Of a DNA stretch of 64,000 nt, positions 42,856-51,512 are shown piece by piece. The notes below the pieces were generated by a model. That model worked only from the letters and a program-made list of their open reading frames with translations. It was not told the origin of the DNA and searched no databases. Within the stretch, counting starts at the first letter, position 1, and each line of letters begins with the position of its first letter. Location: contig NZ_JBMSDV010000001.1 in assembly GCF_049445855.1 (NCBI RefSeq), positions 806,001 through 870,000 on the forward strand. The letters run 5' to 3'. The DNA comes from JAGOCV01 sp049445855 (lineage in GTDB: Bacteria; Pseudomonadota; Gammaproteobacteria; Burkholderiales; Burkholderiaceae_C). A program made the position numbers and the translations under genes.

Positions 42856-43317
42856 ATGAACACAGCCACCCACGAGGCGGCAGGCGGCTCGCGCAAGCTC
42901 GACCGCCTGCTGGCGCATTACGGCGAAAGCCACTGCCATCCCACCAACGAACTGATCCACTTCATTGCCATCCCGGCGATCATGCTCAGCCTGATCGGGC
43001 TGATCTTCTGGATCCACCCTTGGGCAGCCTACGCCTTCCTGGCGATCAGCATGGTCTATTACGTCCATCTGGGCTCGGGCGTCGTCATGGCGTCCATGCT
43101 GGTCTGGGCCGCGGCTTCGCTGGCGCTGGTCCACGCCATGGGGGCCATGGTTTTGCCGCTTTCGGCAGGGATTTTCGTGGTGGCCTGGATTTTCCAGTTC
43201 ATCGGCCACAAGGTGGAGGGCAAGAAGCCTTCCTTCTTCGAGGACTTGCAATACCTGCTGGTCGGCCCGATCTTCGTACTGACCCGGTTGCTCGAAAAGC
43301 TGTCCATACGCTGGTAA
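42856..43317 (+). CDS. DUF962/Mpo1-like membrane protein
   Basis: The 153-residue protein matches the DUF962 (YGL010w/Mpo1-like) family: LAHYGESHCHPTNELIHFIAIPAIMLSLIGLIFWI with conserved His residues, about four helices, and the C-terminal FQFIGHKVEGKKPSFFEDLQYLLVGPIFVL. Yeast Mpo1 is an iron-dependent dioxygenase for alpha-oxidation of 2-hydroxy fatty acids; bacterial members are uncharacterised, and the His pattern is compatible with metal binding. AAGGAG precedes ATG 42856. Confidence 0.87.
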   Translation: MNTATHEAAGGSRKLDRLLAHYGESHCHPTNELIHFIAIPAIMLSLIGLIFWIHPWAAYAFLAISMVYYVHLGSGVVMASMLVWAAASLALVHAMGAMVLPLSAGIFVVAWIFQFIGHKVEGKKPSFFEDLQYLLVGPIFVLTRLLEKLSIRW

Positions 43318-43359
43318 GGAAAAGCTATCGCGCCCATTGAAAGATAGGGAACTCCGGCG

Positions 43360-43386
43360 TTAGCACTCTCTCCAAGGGAGTGCTAA
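43360..43386 (+). promoter_or_regulatory. CIRCE operator upstream of rpoH
   Basis: TTAGCACTC (43360-43368), nine bases, then GAGTGCTAA (43378-43386): an exact copy of the CIRCE consensus bound by HrcA. It ends 29 bp before the rpoH start codon. A TTGAAA at 43337-43342 could be a -35 element with a -10 overlapping the operator, but that is weak. HrcA, encoded at 13644-14651, should repress rpoH here. Confidence 0.93.
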
Positions 43387-43415
43387 TATTCTTTCTCATG
43401 AAAGGAGTTTCTGGT

Positions 43416-44354
43416 ATGTCCATTCAAACTGGAGTCTCTGCGAACGCAGTCGCTGTTGCCAATCCGTGGGCGCTTGTGCCCCCTCTGGGCAACCTCGACG
43501 CTTACATTTCTTCGGTCAACCGCCTGCCCCTGCTCACCCTCGAGGAAGAGCAGGACGCGGCACGCAAGCTGCGCGATTCCGGTGATGTGGAAGCTGCCGG
43601 TAAGTTAGTGCTCTCTCACTTGCGGCTTGTGGTGTCGATTTCGCGCCAGTACCTGGGCTACGGCCTGCCCCATGGCGACCTGATCCAGGAAGGCAACATC
43701 GGCCTGATGAAGGCCGTGAAGCGCTTCGACCCCGATCAGGGCGTGCGTCTGGTGAGCTACGCCATGCACTGGATCAAGGCGGAAATCCACGAATACATCC
43801 TGAAGAACTGGCGCATGGTCAAGGTGGCGACCACCAAGGCCCAGCGCAAGCTGTTCTTCAACCTGCGCTCGATGAAGCAGGGCTTCAAGGCCGATGCCGA
43901 AGCCGGCGAGGCCACGCACCGCGAAACCTTGTCGGAGCATGAAATCGACGTGGTCGCGCGCCAGCTGAACGTGAAGCGCGAGGAAGTCATCGAGATGGAA
44001 ACCCGCCTGTCGGGCGGTGACGTCATGCTCGACCCCGGCCCGTCGGACGATGGCGAGGAAGGCTTCGGCCCCATCGCTTATCTGGCCGATGCCGCGCACG
44101 AACCGACGGCGCTGATCGAGTCGCGCCAACGTGATTCGCTGGCCACGGACGGCATCAGCACGGCGCTGGCCGGGCTGGACGACCGCAGCCGCCGCATCGT
44201 GGAAGAGCGCTGGCTGAAGGTGAATGACGACGGCTCCGGCGGCATGACGCTGCACGAGCTGGCCGCCGAATATGGCGTGAGCGCCGAGCGCATCCGCCAG
44301 ATCGAGGCGTCGGCGATGAAGAAGATGAAGAAGGCGCTGGCGGCTTACGCCTGA
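43416..44354 (+). CDS. rpoH: RNA polymerase sigma-32 factor
   Basis: The 312-residue heat-shock sigma factor has region 2 (NRLPLLTLEEEQDAARKL, LRLVVSISRQYLGYGLPHGDLIQEGNIGLMKAVKRFDP), the RpoH box for chaperone control (QRKLFFNLRSMKQGF, region C), region 3 and region 4 (SRRIVEERWL ... TLHELAAEYGVSAERIRQIEASAMKKMKKAL). AAAGGAG precedes ATG 43416. It has an exact CIRCE upstream, so HrcA probably represses it, and a terminator follows at 44404-44428. Confidence 0.97.
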   Translation: MSIQTGVSANAVAVANPWALVPPLGNLDAYISSVNRLPLLTLEEEQDAARKLRDSGDVEAAGKLVLSHLRLVVSISRQYLGYGLPHGDLIQEGNIGLMKAVKRFDPDQGVRLVSYAMHWIKAEIHEYILKNWRMVKVATTKAQRKLFFNLRSMKQGFKADAEAGEATHRETLSEHEIDVVARQLNVKREEVIEMETRLSGGDVMLDPGPSDDGEEGFGPIAYLADAAHEPTALIESRQRDSLATDGISTALAGLDDRSRRIVEERWLKVNDDGSGGMTLHELAAEYGVSAERIRQIEASAMKKMKKALAAYA

Positions 44355-44403
44355 TCGGCAGGTTACAAATCCGCCATCGCTTCCGCGTCTTTTTGACCAC
44401 ACC

Positions 44404-44428
44404 AGCCCGGCCCGTGCCGGGCTTTTTT
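44404..44428 (+). terminator. Intrinsic terminator of rpoH
   Basis: AGCCCGGC (44404-44411) pairs with GCCGGGCT (44416-44423) around CCGT and runs into a T-tract to 44428. It lies 49 bp after the rpoH stop and before the 7TMR-DISM gene. Confidence 0.88.
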
Positions 44429-44483
44429 CTGGCTGGCCGCACAGGGGCTCTGCGACAATCGGGCAAGGGAAAGTCAGAACAAC

Positions 44484-46196
44484 ATGTGGCGAACAATCTG
44501 GCGCCAGGCTTGCACGGTCCTGTTGTGGACCGCACTCGCGATCCATGCGCAAGCCCAGCCCGTACCCGGCGGTACGCTCGATCTTTACAACGAAATGGAA
44601 CCCGTGGCGCTGGACAAGCACGCGGCGTACTGGATCGACCCCACAGGACAGGCAAGCCTCAAGGATGCGACGGAGGTTGCACCCGACGCGTGGAAGCCCT
44701 ACGAGCAAAGCCGCATCCATGCCATCGATGGCAAAGCCTTGTGGCTGCGTTTTGACGCAACCATCGGCGACAGCCGTTCACGCTGGTTTCTTGAAGTCGT
44801 GCTGTCCGGGCTCGACCGTGGCACGCTCTACTACCGGGACCTCAACGGCCAATGGATCATCCAGGACGCAGGTGACAACGTACCCGTGCCGCTCTGGCCG
44901 CTGCCTGGCCGTTTTCCGACTTTCGAGCTGAGTTCCCAGCCACAGGTGGGCGTGACCTACTGGCTGCGCATCGAGCACGCACGCATCGCGTTCGCATCCC
45001 CCATCCAACTGGCCAACCACAAGACACTCACGGGCTCGCGTGAGAGCGGCCAGTTCATGCTCGGCGCGTATTTCGGGCTGGCCGCACTCGTGATCGTTCT
45101 CGGCGCCGCTTATTCGATCGGCTGGCGGGATCGAAACCTGGCCGCCTACGGCCTCTACGTGCTGGTGCTGACGATGGGCCAGCTTGCCTATCTGGGCATC
45201 GGCGGCCAATACCTGTGGCCGAACTGGCTGCACTGGAACCAGATCGCCGCGTTCGTGTTGCCGCCGCTGTCGACGGCCGCAGGGCTGTGGATGGTCCGCG
45301 TCATCACCCAGCCCGCGCGCTTCTCGGTACAACTCGATCGCGCCGCCATCGCACTGATGATCATCCAGATCCTCGTTTGCGTCGCCGACGGCCTGTTCAG
45401 CACGATGCTGACCTTCCGCTTGCTCACCAGCATGACGCTCGTGACCATCGTCGCCATCCTCGGCCTGCTGGTCGTCGTGTGGTGGCGCGGCGATGACCCC
45501 GATGCCATCCTGCTCACAGTCGGCCTGCTGCCCGTGGCCATCGGTGCGTTGTTCCCCATGGCGCGCAGCCTCGAGCTCATTCCCACAAGCGCCCTGACGC
45601 GCTACAGCCTGGCCATCGCCGCTGCCTTCGAGACACCCATCCTGCTGTACGCGCTGAGCCGTCGTGCCATGCGCCGGCGCGAAAGCTTCCACCGCAACGA
45701 GGGGCTGCCGCGCACCGATGCGCTGACCGGTCTGGCGACCGCCAACGTGCTGGAACGCAAGCTGACCGAAGCGCTCGGGCGCGCCGAGGGCGACAATTTC
45801 GCGCTGCTCGCGATCGAAGTGGCCAACCGCGACGCCATCGCCCGTGAATACGGGCCGGAAATGGGCGAGCGCGCGCTGGTCGTGGCAGGGCTGCACCTGC
45901 GTGCGCTGGCGAAGGACGTCGATATCGCCGCCCGCCTGTCGGACGCGCAATTCGGCCTGCTCGTGCGCGGCCCGATCCACGAAGACCAGCTCAGCAGTCT
46001 GGCAACCGCCATCGTCGCGCGCGGGCTGCGCGAATCACGCGCCTTGCCGCCATCGGTGTCGCTGCGCTTCCACGTGGTCGCGACTCAGCCGCGACGTGGG
46101 CCGGATGCACCCGAGGCGGCCATCCTTCTGCAACGATTGCAGGATCATCTGCTCGCGATCACGTCGGATTCGCGCAAGACCATCCGCATTGTCTGA
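44484..46196 (+). CDS. 7TMR-DISM receptor with degenerate GGDEF-like domain
   Basis: The 570-residue protein has a signal sequence (to AIHAQA), an extracytoplasmic sensor of the 7TMR-DISM type (WLRFDATIGDSRSRWFLEVV ... YWLRIEHARIAFASPIQL), seven membrane helices (about residues 190-395), and a cytoplasmic GGDEF-like domain starting at RTDALTGLATANVLERKL. The signature that should read GGDEF is SDAQF at about 486-490, so cyclic-di-GMP synthesis is unlikely. It could be a sensor acting through protein contact. It stands alone between rpoH and a Bug protein gene. Confidence 0.85.
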   Translation: MWRTIWRQACTVLLWTALAIHAQAQPVPGGTLDLYNEMEPVALDKHAAYWIDPTGQASLKDATEVAPDAWKPYEQSRIHAIDGKALWLRFDATIGDSRSRWFLEVVLSGLDRGTLYYRDLNGQWIIQDAGDNVPVPLWPLPGRFPTFELSSQPQVGVTYWLRIEHARIAFASPIQLANHKTLTGSRESGQFMLGAYFGLAALVIVLGAAYSIGWRDRNLAAYGLYVLVLTMGQLAYLGIGGQYLWPNWLHWNQIAAFVLPPLSTAAGLWMVRVITQPARFSVQLDRAAIALMIIQILVCVADGLFSTMLTFRLLTSMTLVTIVAILGLLVVVWWRGDDPDAILLTVGLLPVAIGALFPMARSLELIPTSALTRYSLAIAAAFETPILLYALSRRAMRRRESFHRNEGLPRTDALTGLATANVLERKLTEALGRAEGDNFALLAIEVANRDAIAREYGPEMGERALVVAGLHLRALAKDVDIAARLSDAQFGLLVRGPIHEDQLSSLATAIVARGLRESRALPPSVSLRFHVVATQPRRGPDAPEAAILLQRLQDHLLAITSDSRKTIRIV

Positions 46197-46268
46197 AACT
46201 GTCGCGAATGCGGGTTAGCATTGCGGTCTTACGGCCGGAAGAGCCGGCCTTCAATCGAGGAAGACAGC

Positions 46269-47294
46269 ATGCATTCGAATTTCTCCCGTCGCGCCCTGCT
46301 GGCCGCCGTCCCTGCGACGGCGCTGGCTGCAGCGCTGATCACCCCGGCGTTCGCCCAGACCAAGGCGGTCCGTCCGGCCGCCCCTGACATCGCCGCCTCC
46401 TGGCCGAGCAAGCCCGTGCGCATCATCGTCGGATTCCCTGGCGGTTCCACGCCCGACCTCGTGGCTCGCACGATCGCCGAGCCGTTGAGCAAGGCGCTGG
46501 GCCAGCCGGTCCTCGTCGAGAACCGCGTGGGTGCAGGTGGCAACATTGCCGCCGATCTCGTGGCCAAGGCGACCGACGACCACACCATTGGCGTGATGAT
46601 CAACGGCAACATGACGATCGCGAAACTGCTGAACCCGTCGGTGCCGTACGACCCGCTCAAGGCGTTCGCTCCGATCAGCCTGATCGGCACGGCCCCCCTG
46701 GTCCTGGCAGCGCCTGCCAACGCCCCCGGCGCGAGCGCGCAGGATTTCTTCGTCGCCGCGCGCAACGCGGGCGACAAGTGGAGCTACGGCACGCCCGGTG
46801 TCGGCACCGTGGGTCACATCGGGATGGAACTGCTGAAGACCAAAACCAACATCAACCCGGTGCATGTCCCCTACCCGGGCAACCCGCAGGTGATCAACGC
46901 CATCATCGGCGGGCAGATCCAGCTGTCGCTGCTGCCCCCGGGGCTGGCAGCGGCGCAGGTGCGTGCCGGCAAGCTTCGCGCCATCGGCGTGACCTCGATC
47001 AGCCGCAGCCCGTTGGTGCCGGAAATCCCCAGCCTGTCGGAAGGCGGTGTCACCGGATTCCAGCTCGAGATCTGGACGGCCGCTGCAGCGCCGGTTTCCA
47101 TGCCCAAGCCGATCGTGGCCAAGCTGTCGGCGCTGGTGAGCGAGATCGCGCGCTCACCCGATGTCCGCTCCAAGCTGTTCCAGCAAGGCTGGCAAGTGGC
47201 GGGCACTTCCGCTGAAGGCCTGGCCAACCGCATCAAGTCGGATACCAACCTGCTGGGTGGTGTGATTGCGATGCGGGGAATAAAAGCAGAGTAA
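46269..47294 (+). CDS. Bug family tripartite tricarboxylate-type binding protein
   Basis: The 341-residue periplasmic protein has a Tat-like signal (NFSRRALLAAVPATALAAALITPAFA) and the Bug fold: WPSKPVRIIVGFPGGSTPDLVARTIAEPLSKALGQPVLVENRVGAGGNIAADLVAKA, and HVPYPGNPQVINAIIGGQIQLSL. Bug proteins bind small carboxylates or similar; no TctA/TctB membrane genes are adjacent, so it is an orphan, like most of the many Bug paralogues in Burkholderiales. A short GGCCGG/CCGGCC hairpin (46233-46249) is in its leader. Confidence 0.9.
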   Translation: MHSNFSRRALLAAVPATALAAALITPAFAQTKAVRPAAPDIAASWPSKPVRIIVGFPGGSTPDLVARTIAEPLSKALGQPVLVENRVGAGGNIAADLVAKATDDHTIGVMINGNMTIAKLLNPSVPYDPLKAFAPISLIGTAPLVLAAPANAPGASAQDFFVAARNAGDKWSYGTPGVGTVGHIGMELLKTKTNINPVHVPYPGNPQVINAIIGGQIQLSLLPPGLAAAQVRAGKLRAIGVTSISRSPLVPEIPSLSEGGVTGFQLEIWTAAAAPVSMPKPIVAKLSALVSEIARSPDVRSKLFQQGWQVAGTSAEGLANRIKSDTNLLGGVIAMRGIKAE

Positions 47295-47295
47295 C

Positions 47296-47391
47296 CCCCC
47301 GAGGCGCCTTTGGCGCTTCCCCCCAAAAGGGGGCGGCCTGGTGGACCGGCGGAGCCGGATCCACGGGCCCTCGCTTTTTTGGCCTTCGGCC
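47296..47391. repeat. Hairpin-rich intergenic element (REP-like)
   Basis: Between the Bug gene and sco lies a cluster of small stems: GCGCC/GGCGC (47304-47316), C6-AAAA-G5 (47319-47333), GTGGACCGGC/GCCGGATCCAC with one bulge (47341-47364), and GGCC-TTC-GGCC (47381-47391). From memory, similar hairpin-rich intergenic sequences recur in Comamonadaceae genomes. It may end both convergent transcripts. Repetition in this genome cannot be tested within one window, as no second copy is visible here. Confidence 0.5.
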
Positions 47392-47994
47392 TCAGGCTAG
47401 CAGTTGCTTTAAATCCGATGTCAGGGCTGCGGCACCCATGCCGTAGCGGGTGTACAGGCGCAGGCGGCCCTGGGTGTCGTAGACGTAGCTGGCGGCGGAG
47501 TGGTCCATCGTGTAGCTCGTGGGTGTCTGGCCGGGCACTTTCTTGTAGTACATCTTGAAGTCCTTCGACAGGGCTTCCAGTTGCGCGGGCGTGGGCCGCA
47601 GCGCGAGGAAGGTGGGATCGAAGTTCTCCATGTAGGCCTTGAGCACTTCAGGCGTGTCGCGCTCTGGGTCGACAGTAATGAATACGCCTTGCAGGCGGTT
47701 GCCGTCTGCGCCCAGGGCCTTCTTCACTTCGGCCAGTTCGAACATCGAGGTCGGGCACACGTCCGGGCACTGCGTGAAGCCGAAGAACAGCACGACCAGC
47801 TTGCCGCTGAAATCCTTCATGCTGCGCACCTGGCCGTTGTGGTCGGTGAGGCTGAAGTCCTTGGCGTAGTCGGCGCCGGTGATGTCCACCGATTTGAATG
47901 CGGGCTTGGGGTCCGAGCAGGCAGCCAGCAGCGTCACGGCCGCAGCGGGCAACAGGGCCATGCCGCCAGCGCGCAGGAAATCACGTTTGTTCAT
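47392..47994 (-). CDS. SCO1/SenC family copper chaperone
   Basis: The 200-residue lipoprotein (lipobox LLAAC, Cys26) has a thioredoxin-like fold with copper ligands Cys76 and Cys80 (TQCPDVCPTS) and His165 (MDHSAAS). It delivers copper to the CuA centre of oxidase subunit II, or keeps its cysteines reduced. The start is ATG 47994 with GGA upstream; ATG 48003 is also possible. It is the last gene of the minus-strand haem A/assembly run after cyoE/ctaB. Confidence 0.94.
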   Translation of the reverse strand: MNKRDFLRAGGMALLPAAAVTLLAACSDPKPAFKSVDITGADYAKDFSLTDHNGQVRSMKDFSGKLVVLFFGFTQCPDVCPTSMFELAEVKKALGADGNRLQGVFITVDPERDTPEVLKAYMENFDPTFLALRPTPAQLEALSKDFKMYYKKVPGQTPTSYTMDHSAASYVYDTQGRLRLYTRYGMGAAALTSDLKQLLA

Positions 47995-48015
47995 GCGTTC
48001 CATCACAAAGGTTGA

Positions 48016-48912
48016 TCACAACACGTAGTGGTCCACCAGCAGCGCCGCGAACAGCACGCTCAGGTGGATCAGCGAAAAGCGGAAGGTCTTGCGTGCCAGT
48101 GCGTCCGAGTAATTGCGCCACAGCGCAAATCCATAGGCACAGAAACCGATGCTCAGCACCACGGCGGCGGCAAGATAGATCCATGAACTCATGCCGTAGG
48201 CGAACGGCATCAGGCAAGCCGCGAACAGGATGATCGTGTAGAGCAGCACCTGCAGGCGCGTGAACTCGCTGCCATGTGTGACAGGCAGCATGGGAAGGCC
48301 GGACTTGCGGTAGTCCTCGACGCGATACAGCGCGAGCGCCCAGAAATGCGGCGGCGTCCACAGGAAGATGATGAGGAAGAGGATGAGCGCCTCCGGCCCC
48401 ACGTTGTCTGTCATCGCGGCCCAGCCGAGCACCGGCGGCATGGCGCCCGAGGCGCCACCGATCACGATGTTCTGCGGCGTGAGCGGCTTGAGGATCACGG
48501 TGTAGATGACCGCGTAGCCCACGAAGGTGGCAAAGGTGAGCCACATCGTGAGCGGATTGACCCACACGTAGAGCAGCACGGAACCGGCAGCACACAGCGC
48601 CGCGGAGAACGCAAGCGTTTGCCGGTCGCTCAGCTCACCCTTGGCGGTCGGCCTCCAGGCCGTGCGCTTCATCTTCGCGTCGATGCCCTTTTCCACGAGG
48701 CAGTTGAAGGCTGCAGCGGCGCCGGCTACCAGCCAGATTCCCAGACAGGCGACTGCCGCGAGGCGGACGTCGTGCCAGCCCGGCATGCCCGGTACGGCGA
48801 GCACCATGCCGATCAGCGCGCAGAACACGATGAGTTGCACCACACGCGGCTTGGTCAGCGCGTAGAACTGCGAGAAGCGCGAAGGCCAGGCGTTCAGTGC
48901 AGCGTCGCTCAT
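48016..48912 (-). CDS. ctaB: Protoheme IX farnesyltransferase
   Basis: The 298-residue membrane enzyme attaches farnesyl to haem B to make haem O, precursor of haem A for the aa3 oxidase. UbiA-family motifs are NCLVEKGIDAKMKRTAWRP (Asp-rich motif) and YTVILKPLTPQNIVIGGASGAMPPVLGW, plus WTPPHFWALALYRVEDYRKSGLPMLP. It overlaps the ctaA stop by four bases (ATGA), coupling the two haem A enzymes. Also called cyoE. Confidence 0.96.
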   Translation of the reverse strand: MSDAALNAWPSRFSQFYALTKPRVVQLIVFCALIGMVLAVPGMPGWHDVRLAAVACLGIWLVAGAAAAFNCLVEKGIDAKMKRTAWRPTAKGELSDRQTLAFSAALCAAGSVLLYVWVNPLTMWLTFATFVGYAVIYTVILKPLTPQNIVIGGASGAMPPVLGWAAMTDNVGPEALILFLIIFLWTPPHFWALALYRVEDYRKSGLPMLPVTHGSEFTRLQVLLYTIILFAACLMPFAYGMSSWIYLAAAVVLSIGFCAYGFALWRNYSDALARKTFRFSLIHLSVLFAALLVDHYVL

Positions 48913-50072
48913 GCCGACACCTCCGTCACCCTGAGACGTGAGGCATTGATGGTGTGCGGGTCGGAGCGGCTTTCGCACAGCGCCCAGGTGAGGATGACGA
49001 GCATGGCCGCCGCGCCGCCCGTGTGCGAAACCGCGGCAATGAGCGGCCATTCGAAGACGATGTTGGACAGCCCCGTGGCGAATTGCCAGATGCCCAGACC
49101 GACCATCCAGCGCGACTGCGTACGCAGCGCGGGAATGCGCCAGAGCCTCCAGGCGGCCATGAACAGCGTCGTGAGCGCCACGATGGCCCAGAGACGATGC
49201 ACATAGTGAATGGCCGTGAGGGCCGCAAAGCCGATGTGCTCACCATCAGAAGTCATGCCCAGCGGACGCCAGATCTCGAAGCCCTGCGCGAAATCCATGT
49301 AGGGCCACCAGCTGTCCTGGCACTGCGGGAAGTCGCGGCATGCGAGCACGGCGTAGTTCGTGCTGACCCAGCCGCCCAGCGCGACCTGCAGGAAGATCGC
49401 GACAAACGCCGCAAGCAGCCACCGGCGCGTGCCCGGTGCCACGGCGACCGGCACCAACGCATGCTGCGCATGCCCGTACTGCACGGCCTGCGCGCACAGC
49501 AGCACCAGCAGCGTGAGCCCGGCCAGCAGGTGCAACGTGACGATGGCCGGGAACAGTTTCATCGTGACCGTGAGCGCGCCGAATGCACCGACCAGGCAGA
49601 CCCAGACGAGCGTTGCCGTCGCCCACCAGGGGCTCACGGGTACGCCGCCCTGATTGCGTTTGCGTTCCAGCCAGGTGACGGCCGCGAGTGTCAGGATCAG
49701 CACGCCCACGCCAGTTGCCAGATACCGGTGGATCATTTCGACCCAGGCCTTGCCATGCGTGACTGGGCCTGTCGGCATGGCTTGCTGGGCCGCGCTGATC
49801 TCGGCATGTGCGCCCACCGGGCTGGCATTGCCGTAACACCCCGGCCAGTCCGGACATCCGAGTCCGGAATCGGTGAGCCGTGTGAAGGCGCCGAACAGCA
49901 CGAGGTCGAAGGTGAGGAAAAGCGTCAGTACGGTGAGCACATGCAGGCGACGCACCGGCGAAGCCTGCTTGTTGCGCATCCACACCCAGGCCAGCGGCCC
50001 GAGCGCGATCACGACGCCCATGAGCATCATGCGCGCCACGGGAGACAGGTCGTACAGGGGCTGGGCGTCCAT
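48909..50072 (-). CDS. ctaA: Haem A synthase (COX15/CtaA)
   Basis: The 387-residue membrane enzyme oxidises haem O to haem A. It has the conserved FGAFTRLTDSGLGCPDWPGCYG with a cysteine pair, EMIHRYLATGVGVLIL, ALGGWVSTNYAVLACRDFPQCQ and IHYVHRLWAIVAL, with haem-ligand histidines. Eight or so helices. It lies between the SCO-related gene and ctaB in the assembly run, and its start ATG 50072 fits the family. Confidence 0.95.
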   Translation of the reverse strand: MDAQPLYDLSPVARMMLMGVVIALGPLAWVWMRNKQASPVRRLHVLTVLTLFLTFDLVLFGAFTRLTDSGLGCPDWPGCYGNASPVGAHAEISAAQQAMPTGPVTHGKAWVEMIHRYLATGVGVLILTLAAVTWLERKRNQGGVPVSPWWATATLVWVCLVGAFGALTVTMKLFPAIVTLHLLAGLTLLVLLCAQAVQYGHAQHALVPVAVAPGTRRWLLAAFVAIFLQVALGGWVSTNYAVLACRDFPQCQDSWWPYMDFAQGFEIWRPLGMTSDGEHIGFAALTAIHYVHRLWAIVALTTLFMAAWRLWRIPALRTQSRWMVGLGIWQFATGLSNIVFEWPLIAAVSHTGGAAAMLVILTWALCESRSDPHTINASRLRVTEVSA

Positions 50073-50077
50073 GCGGT

Positions 50078-50797
50078 TCACTTCTGAGGCCGGCCGGCCT
50101 GGTCCCACGATGCAGACGCGCGCAGCAGGCGTTCGAGATCGCGCTTGGCACGGGCTGCTCCGGCGTTGTCCATGTCAGGCGGAAAGCGCATCATCCAGTT
50201 GCCCATCGGGTCCACGACATACAGGTGGCTCTGCAACGTGTGTCCGGGAGCAGGCTCGATCCATCCCGACAACTCCGCCATTGGAATCCGCAGCACGGTT
50301 GCGCCCGCGAGCGCAGGCTTCAGGTTCCCGGGCACGGGCGCGTCGTCGGTGATGATCCAGACACGGTCGAGCCTGTCCTTCTCCCGTCCGACACCCTCGC
50401 GCAACTGGCGTTGCAGGTACAGGTCACGCTCGCACACCGCGTCGCATGCACCGGGGGTAACCGCCACCAGCAACCACTGGTGGCGCAGCGACGTCAGCGG
50501 CACCGGCGTGCCGTCGAGCGCAGTGGCGTCGATCGCCGGCATGGTGCGCTGCGGCTCGATCAGTTCGCCATAGGCGCGCCGGCCTTCCGGACGGATCACG
50601 TAGTAGGTGAAGTACGAAGCGATCACCGGCGCAGCGCACATCAGCAGCACTGCGATCATCTTCCAGCGGCCGCGCACCGTTCGCTGCGGATCGGCCATGG
50701 AGCCCGGCACAGGCATGGAATGCACCGTCAGGCCCAGCGGTTCGTCAGGTGGTCGGACGCTGGCGTCTGCGGGGGGCAATGAATTGGAACCAGACAT
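50078..50797 (-). CDS. SCO-related membrane protein of the cox cluster, unknown function
   Basis: The frame gives up to 239 residues: a proline-rich cytoplasmic N-terminus, one membrane helix (KMIAVLLMCAAPVIASYFTYYVI) and a periplasmic thioredoxin-like domain (WLLVAVTPGACDAVCERDLYLQRQLREGVG, LYVVDPMGNWMMRFPP). The ACDAVC pair resembles the Sco CxxxC motif. Its place between SURF1 and ctaA supports an oxidase assembly role. The start is uncertain: ATG 50797 overlaps SURF1 by 53 bp, while ATG 50716 or 50698 would avoid this; no start has a good ribosome site. Confidence 0.75.
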   Translation of the reverse strand: MSGSNSLPPADASVRPPDEPLGLTVHSMPVPGSMADPQRTVRGRWKMIAVLLMCAAPVIASYFTYYVIRPEGRRAYGELIEPQRTMPAIDATALDGTPVPLTSLRHQWLLVAVTPGACDAVCERDLYLQRQLREGVGREKDRLDRVWIITDDAPVPGNLKPALAGATVLRIPMAELSGWIEPAPGHTLQSHLYVVDPMGNWMMRFPPDMDNAGAARAKRDLERLLRASASWDQAGRPQK

Positions 50798-51497
50798 AAA
50801 GGAATGCAATCAGGGCGCAAAGGCCGAACCATTGGAATGCGTAGCCATAGTGCTTCTCGACACCCGTGCCGACTTCAGGCCAGTCGCGCAGCAGGCCCTC
50901 GCTGCCAGCGCCGGTCTGCAGCACGCTGCCGTCGGCCAGCGCCAGCCCGGTTTCGGAACGAAAAGCCGCCAGGTCGAGATTTTGCCGGATACGCGATGCC
51001 CCTTTTCCTTCAGTCCCCTTCGCGTCGCTGCCCCCGAGTTCGAGCAGGTGGGGCGGCGCGTTGGCAATGCGGCCGGTGATCTCCACCAGGCCCTGCGGTG
51101 TCGCGATCTCGGGCAGCTGCGTGCGGTCCACGAAATTGCGGGGGACCCAGCCCCGCTGCACGACGACAGCGCGATCTGCGCCTTCCAGAAGCAGGGGAGT
51201 CAATACATAGAACCCGGGACGGCCATACATCTGCCGGTTGTCGAGAAACACCGTGTGTTGCGCAATCCATGTTCCGCGCAACACCACTGGCCGGTGCAGA
51301 AGCGGCACGAGATCGGCCCGGGGTTCGAGGTCGCGCGCGGACAACGCCGGGGCCTTGCGCTGCGTGTCGATGGCGGCCTGCAACGCCTCCTTCTGCGAGG
51401 CGCGCGAAAGTTGCCACCGGCCGAGGGACGCGGTGATGGCGATGCCGGCGACCGCAGCCACGGTCACGAGCCAGAAGCGCAGGAAGGAGCGTGTCAC
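50745..51497 (-). CDS. SURF1 family cytochrome oxidase assembly protein
   Basis: The 250-residue protein has two membrane helices, at residues about 6-25 (FWLVTVAAVAGIAITASLG) and near the C-terminus (FGLCALIAFLYVWFQFI), joined by a periplasmic domain. Motifs are SLGRWQLSRASQKEALQA, VLRGTWIAQHTVFLDNRQMYGRPGFYVLTPL, VVQRGWVPRN and YGYAFQWFGL. SURF1 helps assemble or insert haem A in subunit I. The start is GTG 51497; it is divergent from the DUF2909 gene. Confidence 0.9.
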   Translation of the reverse strand: MTRSFLRFWLVTVAAVAGIAITASLGRWQLSRASQKEALQAAIDTQRKAPALSARDLEPRADLVPLLHRPVVLRGTWIAQHTVFLDNRQMYGRPGFYVLTPLLLEGADRAVVVQRGWVPRNFVDRTQLPEIATPQGLVEITGRIANAPPHLLELGGSDAKGTEGKGASRIRQNLDLAAFRSETGLALADGSVLQTGAGSEGLLRDWPEVGTGVEKHYGYAFQWFGLCALIAFLYVWFQFIAPRRRQRPTT

Positions 51498-51512
51498 GGG
51501 ATAATCGCTTGC

